This document shows, one piece after another, positions 50,555-59,001 of a stretch of 64,000 bases of DNA (its first letter is position 1; the number at the start of each line of letters is the position of its first letter). The notes beneath the pieces are model-generated. The model was given only the letters and a program-made list of their open reading frames with translations, was not told the DNA's origin and ran no database searches. This stretch comes from Clostridium liquoris (GTDB lineage: Bacteria > Bacillota > Clostridia > Clostridiales > Clostridiaceae). The translations under genes and the position numbers were made by a program. The DNA lies in NCBI RefSeq assembly GCF_002995785.1, contig NZ_PVXO01000052.1, positions 23,607 through 87,606 on the forward strand, read 5' to 3'.

Positions 50555-51550
50555 CTATTGAATAACTACCTTACCTTCACCATTTTCCACATGCCCTATT
50601 TTATAAGCTCTTTCTCCCATTTCTATTAATACTTTTATAATTTCTTCTTCATCTTCTTTATTTACACATAATACAAATCCTATGCCCATATTGAATGTAT
50701 TAAACATTTCTTTTTCATCTAAACCTTGATTTTTCATATATTTAAAAATATCTGGCATAGGGAAACTGTTTTTGTATATTACAGCATTTAAATTATCTTT
50801 AAACATTCTAGGTATGTTTTCATAAAAACCGCCCCCAGTTATATGAGCCATACCCTTAATATTGAATTTCTCTAATAAACTCAGAACTGGTTTTACATAT
50901 ATTTTTGTAGGAGTAAGTAATACTTCTCCTATATTTTTTCCATTAAGATCTATACTTAAATCTTGAATTAGCTTTCTAACTAAGGAATATCCATTACTAT
51001 GCACACCTGAAGATGAGATACCTATTAAGCTGTCTCCCTCTTTAATAGTACTTCCATCAATTATTTTATCCTTTTCCACTACTCCTACAGCAAAACCTGC
51101 TATATCATATTCTCCCTCACTGTAAAAGCCTGGCATTTCTGCTGTTTCTCCGCCTATTAGGGCAGATCCTGCTTGGATACAGCCTTCGCTTACACCCTTT
51201 ACTATTTCCGCTGCCGTTTCTCCATTAAGTTTTCCACAGGCTATATAATCAAGAAAGAATAATGGCTTGGCTCCATGACATAAAATATCATTTACACACA
51301 TGGCAACACAATCAATTCCAATGGTGTCGTATTTGTTCATTTCAAAAGCAATTTTAAGCTTTGTGCCTACGCCGTCAGTACCTGATACTAATACAGGATT
51401 GTTGTATTGTCCTAGTTCGTACATGCCTGCAAAACTGCCTATTCCGTTTAACACCGCTGGTGTAATAGTTTTACTTGTATATTCCTTCATTAGTTTTACG
51501 GATTTATAACCTTCCTCTATATTAACCCCTGAATCCTTATAACTAATCAT
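50555..51550 (-). CDS. purM: Phosphoribosylformylglycinamidine cyclo-ligase (AIR synthase)
   Basis: 331 aa; AAAGGAGTC precedes the ATG. It has the PurM/PurL-type fold with YKDSGVNIEEGYKSV at the start, VSGTDGVGTKLKIAF (about 57-71), CVNDILCHGAKPLFFLDYIA (about 86-105), GGETAEMPG and HITGGGFYENIPRM. It makes AIR from FGAM. PurL and PurQ/PurS, which make FGAM, are not in this cluster and must be elsewhere. Gap to purF 18 bases. Confidence 0.96.
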   Translation of the reverse strand: MISYKDSGVNIEEGYKSVKLMKEYTSKTITPAVLNGIGSFAGMYELGQYNNPVLVSGTDGVGTKLKIAFEMNKYDTIGIDCVAMCVNDILCHGAKPLFFLDYIACGKLNGETAAEIVKGVSEGCIQAGSALIGGETAEMPGFYSEGEYDIAGFAVGVVEKDKIIDGSTIKEGDSLIGISSSGVHSNGYSLVRKLIQDLSIDLNGKNIGEVLLTPTKIYVKPVLSLLEKFNIKGMAHITGGGFYENIPRMFKDNLNAVIYKNSFPMPDIFKYMKNQGLDEKEMFNTFNMGIGFVLCVNKEDEEEIIKVLIEMGERAYKIGHVENGEGKVVIQ

Positions 51551-51568
51551 AATAGACTCCTTTCAAAA

Positions 51569-52987
51569 CTATTTTTCTAATCTTTCTTTTGAAACTTCAA
51601 TTGGTGCAGATATTGGATATTCCCCTGAAAAACATCCTAAACAGAAACCCTTGTCTTTATCTAAAGAATTCAATAATCCATCTATACTTATATACCCTAG
51701 ACTATCTGCCCCTATTATATTTTTCATTTCTTCTACTGTCATATTACTTCCAATTAATTCATTTCTATAAGGAGTATCTATGCCAAAATAACAAGGAAAC
51801 TTTACTATAGGTGAGGCTATTCTAAAATGAATTTCCTTTGCTCCTGCTTTTCGTAAAATCTCCACAAGTCTTTTGCTTGTGGTTCCCCTTACAATGGAAT
51901 CATCTATAATTATTACCCTTTTACCTTCTACATTTGCCTTTAATGGATTTAATTTTACCCAAAGTGCCTTTTCTCTCATTTCTTGAGTTGGAGTAATAAA
52001 GGTTCTGCCTACATACTTATTTTTAATGAAGCCTGTTCCATAGGGTATGCCCGAAGCTTTAGAATATCCTATAGCAGCAGGTATGCCTGAATCCGGTACT
52101 CCAATGACTATATCACCTTCTACAGGATGTTCCTTATACAACTCTTCTCCTGCTCTAACTCTTGACTGATAAACATTTATTTCATCTATAGTACTGTCCG
52201 GTCTTGCAAAATAAATATATTCAAAAGAACAGGTTTGGCTTTTAGTTCTTTCTGCAAAGTTTATACTCTTTATTCCATCCTTATCTACAATAACTATTTC
52301 TCCAGGACAAACATCCCTTATAAATTCTCCACCAATGGTATCTAGAGCACAGCTTTCTGAGCATAGAATATAACTATTATCAAGTTTTCCTATACATAAT
52401 GGTCTTATTCCATTTGGATCTCTTACTCCTATAAGCTTGTCCTCAGTAAGTATAACTATAGCATAGGACCCCTTCACAGCTTGGATAGCATCTACTACTG
52501 CATTTTCTATTCCTTTTTTTGCTCCCCTAGAAATAAGATTTAATATAACTTCTGTATCAATGGAGGTTTGAAATATAGCTCCGCCTTCTTCTAATAGTTC
52601 TCTTATAACATCAGCATTTATTAAATTTCCATTATGAGCAATAGCTATTGAGCCTAATTTATATTTTCCTACAATTGGTTGTGCATTATTTTTATTACTG
52701 CTTCCTGTAGTGGAATATCTAACATGACCTATAGCTCCTATACCCTCAAGGTTATTTAATATATCAGAATTAAATACGTCACTTACAAGTCCCATATCTT
52801 TATAACAAGTCAGCTCTTTTCCATTGGAGGAAACAATACCTGCACTTTCTTGTCCTCTATGCTGCAATGCATATAATCCATAATAAGTAATGGCTCCTAC
52901 CCGAGATTTTTCTCCAGAAAAGATTCCAAAAACTCCGCACTCTTCTTTGAATTTATCTAATTCAAAATCAAACATTTCTTTTCTCAT
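51569..52987 (-). CDS. purF: Amidophosphoribosyltransferase
   Basis: 472 aa. A short N-terminal propeptide ends before the nucleophile Cys17 (FKEECGVFGIF), as in the Bacillus-type Fe-S enzyme. Glutaminase motifs: LQHRGQESAGI, GHVRYSTTG and AHNGNLIN. The PRPP-binding loop is VIIIDDSIVRGTTSKRL (about 355), and cysteines for the [4Fe-4S] cluster are in PCYFGIDTP and CLGCFSGEYP. It makes phosphoribosylamine, the committed step, and is usually inhibited by AMP and GMP. It starts 2 bases after the purC stop. Confidence 0.97.
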   Translation of the reverse strand: MRKEMFDFELDKFKEECGVFGIFSGEKSRVGAITYYGLYALQHRGQESAGIVSSNGKELTCYKDMGLVSDVFNSDILNNLEGIGAIGHVRYSTTGSSNKNNAQPIVGKYKLGSIAIAHNGNLINADVIRELLEEGGAIFQTSIDTEVILNLISRGAKKGIENAVVDAIQAVKGSYAIVILTEDKLIGVRDPNGIRPLCIGKLDNSYILCSESCALDTIGGEFIRDVCPGEIVIVDKDGIKSINFAERTKSQTCSFEYIYFARPDSTIDEINVYQSRVRAGEELYKEHPVEGDIVIGVPDSGIPAAIGYSKASGIPYGTGFIKNKYVGRTFITPTQEMREKALWVKLNPLKANVEGKRVIIIDDSIVRGTTSKRLVEILRKAGAKEIHFRIASPIVKFPCYFGIDTPYRNELIGSNMTVEEMKNIIGADSLGYISIDGLLNSLDKDKGFCLGCFSGEYPISAPIEVSKERLEK

Positions 52988-52989
52988 AA

Positions 52990-53700
52990 CTATTTTCCTT
53001 CATTAATTCTATTTAATATTTCAATATAAGCTTCTTTTACATTGCCTAAATCTCTTCTGAATCTGTCCTTATCTAGCTTTTCATTAGTTTTAGCATCCCA
53101 AAATCTACAGGTATCTGGAGAAATTTCATCTGCAAGTATTATTTCACCATTAAATCTTCCAAACTCTAATTTAAAATCTACTAATTTTATATTTTCTTTT
53201 ATAAAAAATTCTTTTAATATATCATTTATTTTTGAAGCCATAGCATAAATTTTCTTTAATTCTTCGAAAGTAGTAAGACCTATAGCAACTGCATGATAAT
53301 CATTGATTAGTGGATCTCCTAGATCATCATTTTTATAAGAAATCTCAAATACTGTTGTTTTTAATTCTGTTCCCTCTTCCACTCCTAATCTCTTACTCAT
53401 GCTTCCTGCTGCAATATTTCTTACTATAACTTCAAGAGGAACTATTTCTACCTTTTTACATAATTGTTCTCTTTCATTTAGCTTTTTTTCAAAGTGAGTT
53501 TTGATTCCCTTTTGCTCTAATAGTGTAAATAAGCTAGAAGTTATTGCATTATTTAATACTCCCTTATCTTCTATCTGTCCCTTTTTAACTCCATTAAATG
53601 CTGTAGCATCATCTTTGTAGTATATAATTACTTTGTCCTTATCCTCTGTTGAATAAACCTTCTTTGCTTTTCCTTCATAAATCATTTCTTTTTTTTCCAT
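52990..53700 (-). CDS. purC: SAICAR synthetase
   Basis: 236 aa. Typical bacterial PurC with [20 protein letters not shown] (about 6-25), [14 protein letters not shown] [26 protein letters not shown] (about 94), [20 protein letters not shown] (about 174) and [10 protein letters not shown]. It adds aspartate to CAIR in an ATP-dependent step. Its ATG overlaps the purE stop (TAATG), which indicates coupled translation. Confidence 0.97.
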   Translation of the reverse strand: MEKKEMIYEGKAKKVYSTEDKDKVIIYYKDDATAFNGVKKGQIEDKGVLNNAITSSLFTLLEQKGIKTHFEKKLNEREQLCKKVEIVPLEVIVRNIAAGSMSKRLGVEEGTELKTTVFEISYKNDDLGDPLINDYHAVAIGLTTFEELKKIYAMASKINDILKEFFIKENIKLVDFKLEFGRFNGEIILADEISPDTCRFWDAKTNEKLDKDRFRRDLGNVKEAYIEILNRINEGK

Positions 53701-54179
53701 TATAAATCCACTCCCTTTTCATTTTCTTCAATAAAATTTTTCTTCATGGTTTCTCTATACTCAATTAATTTTTTTCTTATTTCTGGATACTTTAAAGAAA
53801 GCATTTCTACTGCTAACATTCCAGCATTATAACTATTATTTATTCCTACTGTTGCTACTGGAATTGATTTTGGCATTTGAACTATTGAAAGAAGGGCATC
53901 TAATCCATTTAGAGCTGCATTTATTGGCACCCCAACAACTGGAATGATTGTCTTTGAAGCGATAACTCCTGGTAAGTGAGCTGCAAGTCCAGCTCCTGCT
54001 ATTACGCATTCACAATTTTCATTTTCTAATTTTATTAAGGTTTTTTCCAATTGTTCCGGTACTCTATGAGCTGATAAAATAAAAGCTTCAAATTCTATAT
54101 TAAATTCTCTTAAAGCCTTTGCGGCCCCCTTCATAACTTCGCTGTCTGACCTACTTCCAAATATTATTGCTACCTTCAT
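53700..54179 (-). CDS. purE: N5-CAIR mutase (class I PurE)
   Basis: 159 aa. It has [15 protein letters not shown] (about 5-19), SAHRVPEQL (catalytic His, about 41), [14 protein letters not shown] and [20 protein letters not shown]. It shifts the carboxyl from N5-CAIR to CAIR. Normally it needs PurK for N5-CAIR, but no purK is in the cluster. It is the first gene of the pur operon; the 310-base leader upstream contains PurBox-like sites and no gene. Confidence 0.96.
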   Translation of the reverse strand: MKVAIIFGSRSDSEVMKGAAKALREFNIEFEAFILSAHRVPEQLEKTLIKLENENCECVIAGAGLAAHLPGVIASKTIIPVVGVPINAALNGLDALLSIVQMPKSIPVATVGINNSYNAGMLAVEMLSLKYPEIRKKLIEYRETMKKNFIEENEKGVDL

Positions 54180-54234
54180 ATTCTTCCCTCCAATAATATT
54201 GAATATGTTTTTGATAACTATATAGTATCATAAG

Positions 54235-54330
54235 AAAACGAAATTATCAATACAATATCTAAACATTTTATTTAATTGTTCGCACATATGTGTATTTAAT
54301 TCCATAACAATAAATTATTATTCGTATTTA
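54235..54330 (-). promoter_or_regulatory. PurBox-like sites in the purine operon leader
   Basis: Three CGAA boxes lie in the 310-base gap before purE: AAAACGAAATTAT on the plus strand (54235-54247), GCGAACAATT on the minus strand (54274-54283) and TAAATACGAATAAT on the minus strand (54316-54330). They resemble the Bacillus PurR box (AWWWCCGAACWWT) with one to three mismatches. There is no guanine riboswitch. The rest of the interval is AT-rich and includes a degenerate intergenic repeat at about 54350-54420. PurR binding is an inference. Confidence 0.35.
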
Positions 54331-54489
54331 TCTGCAAATTAAAAAATTTTAAATTAAAGATTTTCTGTAGAGTAACGGAAGAAAATCATCCTCATTTATT
54401 CTTTGTTATTTTTTATTTATTATTTAAAAAAATTGTGTATAATATATATAAACTATATAAACAAAAAATACATTGTAGGAGATGATTAA

Positions 54490-55164
54490 GTGTTTTTATT
54501 TGATAAAAGAGTGGACGAAAAGATAATTAATGAGATTTCTGAAATTATAGATACATATCCAGAAGAAATGGAAGAGTGTTTCCTGCCTAATGATGCTAAA
54601 ATGATATGGTATCTTGGCGGAAATGAAGATTTAGATGCAAAATTAAAAAATGAATTAGAAAATTTTGATCTTCATAAATTATTCGACCCTAAGAAAACTA
54701 CTCTATCACAATGCCTGCGTGAACACATAAAGGTCAGAAAATCATTTTTTTTTGCTTTAAATAATATTAAGCAAGGTCAAAATATTTATTATAATACAGC
54801 ACTTTTAGATTTTCTTAAACAGAAAGGAAAAATGTTTATAGATAATTATCTTGCAGGTTTCCAAAAATCTGCTAATCACTACTATAAGAAAAAAATTAGT
54901 AAAGGAAAAGTACCTGAATATAGGGATTTATTTGCATGGATACAAGATGATGAACTATATTTATTAGATAAGCTCTTCGTATATTTTGGAACTTATAAAA
55001 TTCCACTAGACAATATTATTTGTTATTACGAAAATGATGACATAGCAAGAACCGTATTAGAGTATGTAGAAAATGGCGAAAATAAATCTATGACATTTAA
55101 CTTAGGTTCTTATGGCATAATAAAAGAAATAATTCCTTTTAAAGCCAAAGAAATTGTTACCTAA
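54490..55164 (+). CDS. Uncharacterised soluble protein
   Basis: 224 aa from a GTG start with TAGGAGATGATTAA upstream. It is rich in charged and aromatic residues and has no membrane span or signal peptide. I do not recognise a family. Segments such as FLPNDAKMIWYLGGNEDLD, YYNTALLDFLKQKGKMFIDN and DLFAWIQDDELYLLDKLFV look like a compact alpha-helical protein. The gene is plus-strand, alone, and followed by a terminator. It is conserved-looking but of unknown role. Confidence 0.55.
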   Translation: MFLFDKRVDEKIINEISEIIDTYPEEMEECFLPNDAKMIWYLGGNEDLDAKLKNELENFDLHKLFDPKKTTLSQCLREHIKVRKSFFFALNNIKQGQNIYYNTALLDFLKQKGKMFIDNYLAGFQKSANHYYKKKISKGKVPEYRDLFAWIQDDELYLLDKLFVYFGTYKIPLDNIICYYENDDIARTVLEYVENGENKSMTFNLGSYGIIKEIIPFKAKEIVT

Positions 55165-55190
55165 AAAAGGGGAATATTTTCCCCTTTTTT
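55163..55190. terminator. Bidirectional terminator
   Basis: AAAAAAGGGGA and TCCCCTTTTTTA arms, loop 5-7, immediately after the stop of the 224-codon gene and before the convergent zinc-ribbon gene. Confidence 0.9.
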
Positions 55191-55195
55191 ATATA

Positions 55196-55441
55196 TTATA
55201 AAACCTTTCTTAGTTTTTCAGCTTCATATTCCTTTATAAACTTATTATTACTATCATCTCTTACTATAATTCTAACTACATTTTCTTGTATCTTAAGAAC
55301 CTTTCCCTTTAATTTACTCCCTATAATATTTACAGGAGTGCCATAGTCAAGTTCTTTTAAGCTTTCTCCATTGCAATATTGGCATTTTTCATTGCTTGTT
55401 AAAACTCTTTTACATTCAGTACAATAATAAAGTTTACCCAT
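55196..55441 (-). CDS. Small zinc-ribbon protein
   Basis: 81 aa; GGAGGGATAA precedes the ATG. Residues 7-24 hold two CxxC pairs (YCTECKRVL and CQYCNGES) that can bind zinc. The rest (GTPVNIIGSKLKGKVLKIQE, VVRIIVRDDSNNKFIKEYEA) has the look of a small OB- or KOW-like barrel. Functions of such proteins are usually unknown, though nucleic-acid binding is common. It is 113 bases from the DUF218 gene on the same strand. Confidence 0.75.
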   Translation of the reverse strand: MGKLYYCTECKRVLTSNEKCQYCNGESLKELDYGTPVNIIGSKLKGKVLKIQENVVRIIVRDDSNNKFIKEYEAEKLRKVL

Positions 55442-55553
55442 TATTTATCCCTCCAATAAAATTAGTCTATTTACTATATTCTATATTTTCTGAATTTTTC
55501 CTTCTAAAATAATATAAATTTTACAGCAAAGTATATTATTTACTCGAAACGTA

Positions 55554-56132
55554 TTACATACCTAAGATATAAAATTTAAGTAAACCGGGTATTTCCCTTA
55601 TAAAGCCAATCCTTTCATGGGATTTGTATGGGGTTACATATACACCAGAAAAACTAGCATCTATACCTACTTTTTGGGCCATTAAAGATGCTCTTTTTAA
55701 ATGATACTTATTTGATACTATAATAGCTTTGCTAAAACCTCTACCCTCCATTATTGTCCTTGAATTCACTAAATTTTCCATAGTAGTTTTAGATTTATCC
55801 TCTTTTATTATAAATTTCTCTTTTACCCCTTTATCTATAAGATACCTTTTCATAGCCTCCGCCTCAGAAATATTTTCCCCGGGGCCCTTTCCTCCTGAGA
55901 CTATGATATATCTAGCATAACCTTCTTTAAATAATCTATATCCTTCCTCTATCCTCCATTGAAGAAAAGGACTTGGAGTTTCACCATATACACTGCAACC
56001 TAGCACTATTACACAATCTGATTTTTCCCCTTTAGAATTTTTCCCAAAACTATAAATGCTAATTGCCAAAGCTAAAGTAACTACAACTCCTAAAGAAAAT
56101 ATACAAACTATTATTTTCCCAAATACTCTCAT
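55554..56132 (-). CDS. YdcF/SanA-type (DUF218) membrane-anchored protein
   Basis: 192 aa. An N-terminal membrane helix at about 5-28 (IIVCIFSLGVVVTLALAISI), then the DUF218 fold: DCVIVLGCSVYGETPSPFL (about 38), RLFKEGYARYIIVSGGKG (about 70), SEAEAMKRYLIDKGV, and NKYHLKRASLMA (about 148). Members such as ElyC and SanA act in envelope polymer synthesis; some bind S-adenosylmethionine. The extracytoplasmic orientation is inferred from the single span. GAAGGTATG precedes the start. Confidence 0.85.
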   Translation of the reverse strand: MRVFGKIIVCIFSLGVVVTLALAISIYSFGKNSKGEKSDCVIVLGCSVYGETPSPFLQWRIEEGYRLFKEGYARYIIVSGGKGPGENISEAEAMKRYLIDKGVKEKFIIKEDKSKTTMENLVNSRTIMEGRGFSKAIIVSNKYHLKRASLMAQKVGIDASFSGVYVTPYKSHERIGFIREIPGLLKFYILGM

Positions 56133-56170
56133 ACCTTCCCCACTTTCTTATATTATTGATAATATGCAAA

Positions 56171-56860
56171 TTATAATAATTCAGATTCTAAGGTTTCTTC
56201 ATCTAATATTTTTATTGTATTCTTATAAAAATCTATAATTCCTTCTTCTCTCATATTTATCATTTCCCTTGAAAGGGAGGGCCTTGGTACACCTAATTCT
56301 TCCGCCATTTCCTTCCTTGAAACACTAAGATTTAATGTAAAACTTTTTTGTTTTTTACTTTCTTCTAAAATATAGTTACATAGTTTTTGTCTTATACTCT
56401 GATAGGATAAACTCTTTACTTTTCTATTTAACATAAATATTTTATTTGATAAAAGTCCCATAAAATTATTTAGTACCTTGGTGTGATCGGTACATAATTT
56501 AAGCATTTCCACCTTTGAAATGAACATTATATAGGATGTACTTACACAAAAAACCGTTGCAGGATACTTTTTTACATCTGAAAATAAGATTACCTCACCA
56601 AAGGTATCCCCCAGTTCTAATCTGTTGATGGTTATAGTCTTTCCTGATGCAAATATTTTTTGTACTTCTACTATTCCCTGTATTACTATTCCTATGCTGC
56701 TGCAAAGATCTTCTTCAATAGCTATGGTCTCACCCTTATCATATGAAGCCAGCCTATAATTTTTCTCTTTTATGACCTTAGAAAGCTCCTCTTCATTTAA
56801 ATCTTTAAATATTGAAGACTTTTTTAATGCTGAACTGATTTTATCCATATCCAATTCCAT
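56171..56860 (-). CDS. Crp/Fnr-family transcriptional regulator, divergent from a ferredoxin gene
   Basis: 229 aa; TAGGAGTG precedes the ATG. Cyclic-nucleotide-binding-like barrel in about the first 130 residues, C-terminal winged helix with GVPRPSLSREMINMR. The recognition core RPSLSRE matches the regulator at 4154, and the same GTAAC-N4-GTTAC operator lies upstream. There is no Fnr cysteine set, so the signal is unknown (a redox or nitrosative signal is plausible since targets are Fe-S proteins). It is divergent from the ferredoxin gene at 57003 and probably regulates it. Confidence 0.88.
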   Translation of the reverse strand: MELDMDKISSALKKSSIFKDLNEEELSKVIKEKNYRLASYDKGETIAIEEDLCSSIGIVIQGIVEVQKIFASGKTITINRLELGDTFGEVILFSDVKKYPATVFCVSTSYIMFISKVEMLKLCTDHTKVLNNFMGLLSNKIFMLNRKVKSLSYQSIRQKLCNYILEESKKQKSFTLNLSVSRKEMAEELGVPRPSLSREMINMREEGIIDFYKNTIKILDEETLESELL

Positions 56861-56875
56861 ATTATAACACTCCTA

Positions 56876-56913
56876 TATCTACTATCTACTATCTATTACC
56901 TATTATCTATTAC
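56876..56913. repeat. TATCTAC/TATTACC simple tract
   Basis: Repeated CTATCTACTATCTATTACC-like units between the crp start and its operator, of the same kind as at 39040 and 60765. Units are irregular. Confidence 0.5.
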
Positions 56914-56915
56914 AT

Positions 56916-56958
56916 GGTAACCTTTGTTACTGACCTATATATGTAATTTTAATATAAT
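56916..56958 (+). promoter_or_regulatory. Crp/Fnr-type operator and promoter of the ferredoxin gene
   Basis: GGTAACCTTTGTTACT has the same 5-4-5 layout (GTAAC-N4-GTTAC) as the perfect palindrome at 4879-4894. TATAAT at 56953-56958 gives a start near 56965, so the dyad centre is near -41.5, the class II activator position. The same geometry holds at the 4.9-kb locus, which supports one regulator type controlling both. Binding is inferred. Confidence 0.65.
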
Positions 56959-57002
56959 AAAGCCATAAAATCAACGTAGAAAGTTATAGGAGGTAATTTA
57001 TT

Positions 57003-57728
57003 ATGCTGAGAAAAATAGTTCATATAGAAGAAAGTAAATGTAATGGCTGCGGATTATGCGCTAATGCATGCCATGAAGGTGCTATAGAAATGATAAATGG
57101 TAAAGCAAAGCTTATAAGCGATGAATATTGTGATGGCTTAGGAGATTGTCTTCCAGAATGTCCTACTGGTGCAATATCCATAATGGAAAGAGAAGCTGAA
57201 GACTATGATAAAGAATTGGTTCAAAAGAAAATGAAAAAGAATAAAACAGAAGCAAAACCTTTACCTTGCGGATGTCCTGGAACTGCAGCTAAATTGATTC
57301 AAAGAACTCCATTAAAGAAAGCAGCTATGCCTAAAGGCGAAAATATATGCTGTACTAATAATGAATCAGAATTAAGACAGTGGCCAGTTCAATTAAACTT
57401 AATCAATACAAAAGCTCCATATTTAAATAATGCAGATTTACTTGTGGCAGCAGATTGTACTGCTTATGCTTATGCTGATTTCCATAAAGATTTTATAAAG
57501 GATCATATAACAGTGATTGGCTGTCCAAAACTTGATGATAATAAATACTATGAAGAAAAACTTACTGAAATACTTAAATTAAACAATATAAAGAGCATTA
57601 CCGTAGTTAGAATGGAAGTACCTTGCTGTGGCGGCATAGTATCTTCATTAAAAAATGCCATGTTAAAATCAGGAGTAATTGTGCCTTATAGAGAGGTTAT
57701 TATATCTACTGATGGCAATATTATTTAA
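57003..57728 (+). CDS. 4Fe-4S ferredoxin-type protein with C-terminal cysteine domain
   Basis: 241 aa; GGAGG precedes the ATG. Two [4Fe-4S] motifs are at about residues 13-23 (CNGCGLCANAC) and 43-54 (CDGLGDCLPECP). A second domain holds further cysteines (LPCGCPGT, NICCTN, AADCTAY, GCPKLDD and EVPCCGG) that may bind another cluster or metal. It is a common clostridial single-gene protein usually beside a Crp/Fnr gene; it probably handles electrons for a stress or detoxifying reaction. Promoter and operator are described at 56916. Function unproven. Confidence 0.85.
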   Translation: MLRKIVHIEESKCNGCGLCANACHEGAIEMINGKAKLISDEYCDGLGDCLPECPTGAISIMEREAEDYDKELVQKKMKKNKTEAKPLPCGCPGTAAKLIQRTPLKKAAMPKGENICCTNNESELRQWPVQLNLINTKAPYLNNADLLVAADCTAYAYADFHKDFIKDHITVIGCPKLDDNKYYEEKLTEILKLNNIKSITVVRMEVPCCGGIVSSLKNAMLKSGVIVPYREVIISTDGNII

Positions 57729-57762
57729 TTAAAATTCAATACTGCATTAATGAAGTCATATC

Positions 57763-57790
57763 TAGGAAATTTCCACTTGGAAGTTTCCTA
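57763..57790 (+). terminator. Intrinsic terminator of the ferredoxin gene
   Basis: TAGGAAATTTCC and GGAAGTTTCCTA arms (one mismatch) with a 4-nt loop, followed by TTTTATTATT, 35 bases after the stop. Confidence 0.85.
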
Positions 57791-57914
57791 TTTTATTATT
57801 ACAAAATATTTTTATCAATTTACCTTTAAATTGTATGGATTTGGTGGTAAAATGTGTATATTATGGATAACATCTTATTATATTTGTTATTCGTTTACTT
57901 GGGGGGATAAATTT

Positions 57915-58934
57915 ATGTTAGGCTATATTAATGAATCAATACAATCGAATATTGTAATTGATACACTAAAAGAAAAGGATTTCTATGTAAATTTAGATGC
58001 ATCACCTATTGATAGTATGTTAGATCTTCTAATAGAGGGTTTTGCTTTATGCAAAATAGTTCTTGATAGTGAGAATAAACCCTATGATGCTATATTGGTT
58101 AATGTTAACAAAGGTTTTGAGAATATAACTTCGATAAAAAAAGAGAATATATTAGGAAAAAGCTTACGGAAATCCTTTTCCAACCATTTAGGTATTTTAA
58201 ACACATTGATTAATATATTTAGTGAAGTTGCTTTAGTGGGAAAAGCTATAAGTTTTGTAACTTATTCTACAGTACTAAATAAAAAACTCAAGATAAATGC
58301 TTTTTCTCCTAAGCAGGGTGAATTTGCTGTTTTTTTTGCCATTTGTAATGAAAACAAACAAACTAAAATAATGACATATAATATAGATAATTTAAAAAAA
58401 TTTAACTGGAAGTTCATGGCCTATCATGATCCTCTTACTACACTGCCTAATAGAAGATTTTTGACAGAAAAACTTAATGAAGAACTGGACTTGGCTAAAA
58501 AATATAATTATGCATTTTCTATTATGTTTCTAGATATAGATAATTTTAAATGTATAAATGACAGCTTAGGTCATGAAGTTGGTGATTGTATATTAAAAGA
58601 ATTTTCATCTAGACTAAAAGGTAATATCAGAAATAATGATACAGTTTTTAGACTTGGTGGAGATGAATTTATAATATTTTTAAAGATAAAAGATAGGTTA
58701 AGTGATATAACAAAAATAGCTGATAGAATTGTAAAAAGCCTTGGTGTACCTTTTAAATGCGGAAGCAAAGAAATATTACTTACCTCAAGCATTGGTATAA
58801 GCATTTACCCTGAGGACGGTGCTGATATTACTACTCTGCTTAAGCATGCTGATAAAGCAATGTATGATGCAAAGAGACAAGGTGGAAGCTATTTTAAGTT
58901 TTATAACAGTTCATTACTTTCTTCCAACCCTTAA
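57915..58934 (+). CDS. Diguanylate cyclase with N-terminal PAS-like domain
   Basis: 339 aa from ATG at 57915, 9 bases after GGGGGG; the longer frame from 57750 crosses the terminator of the previous gene and has no binding site, so it is rejected. The N-terminal region (about 35-140) resembles a PAS domain (NVNKGFENITSIKKENILGK). The GGDEF domain starts with HDPLTTLPNRRFL, has the intact active site LGGDEFIIF and ends with ADKAMYDAKRQGGSYFKFY, so it should make cyclic di-GMP. There is no RxxD inhibitory site where expected (RLKGNIRNNDTVFRLGGDEF). There is no EAL domain. A terminator follows. Confidence 0.92.
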   Translation: MLGYINESIQSNIVIDTLKEKDFYVNLDASPIDSMLDLLIEGFALCKIVLDSENKPYDAILVNVNKGFENITSIKKENILGKSLRKSFSNHLGILNTLINIFSEVALVGKAISFVTYSTVLNKKLKINAFSPKQGEFAVFFAICNENKQTKIMTYNIDNLKKFNWKFMAYHDPLTTLPNRRFLTEKLNEELDLAKKYNYAFSIMFLDIDNFKCINDSLGHEVGDCILKEFSSRLKGNIRNNDTVFRLGGDEFIIFLKIKDRLSDITKIADRIVKSLGVPFKCGSKEILLTSSIGISIYPEDGADITTLLKHADKAMYDAKRQGGSYFKFYNSSLLSSNP

Positions 58935-58943
58935 CAAATATGA

Positions 58944-58974
58944 AAATAAGGCCTTACCAAGTAAAGCCTTATTT
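58944..58974 (+). terminator. Terminator after the diguanylate cyclase gene
   Basis: AAATAAGGC / GCCTTATTT stem with T-run; flanked by A-run, so it may serve the convergent permease gene as well. Confidence 0.85.
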
Positions 58975-59001
58975 TTGATTTTCATATATAACTTTGGGCA
59001 G

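Noticed and set aside
54180..54489. Guanine riboswitch in the pur leader
   Set aside because: No purine aptamer core (three-way junction with paired loops) can be found; only PurBox-like sites are present.
57750..57914. Longer start for the diguanylate cyclase, adding 55 residues
   Set aside because: This stretch runs through the ferredoxin-gene terminator, has no binding site, and the ATG at 57915 has GGGGGG at good spacing.
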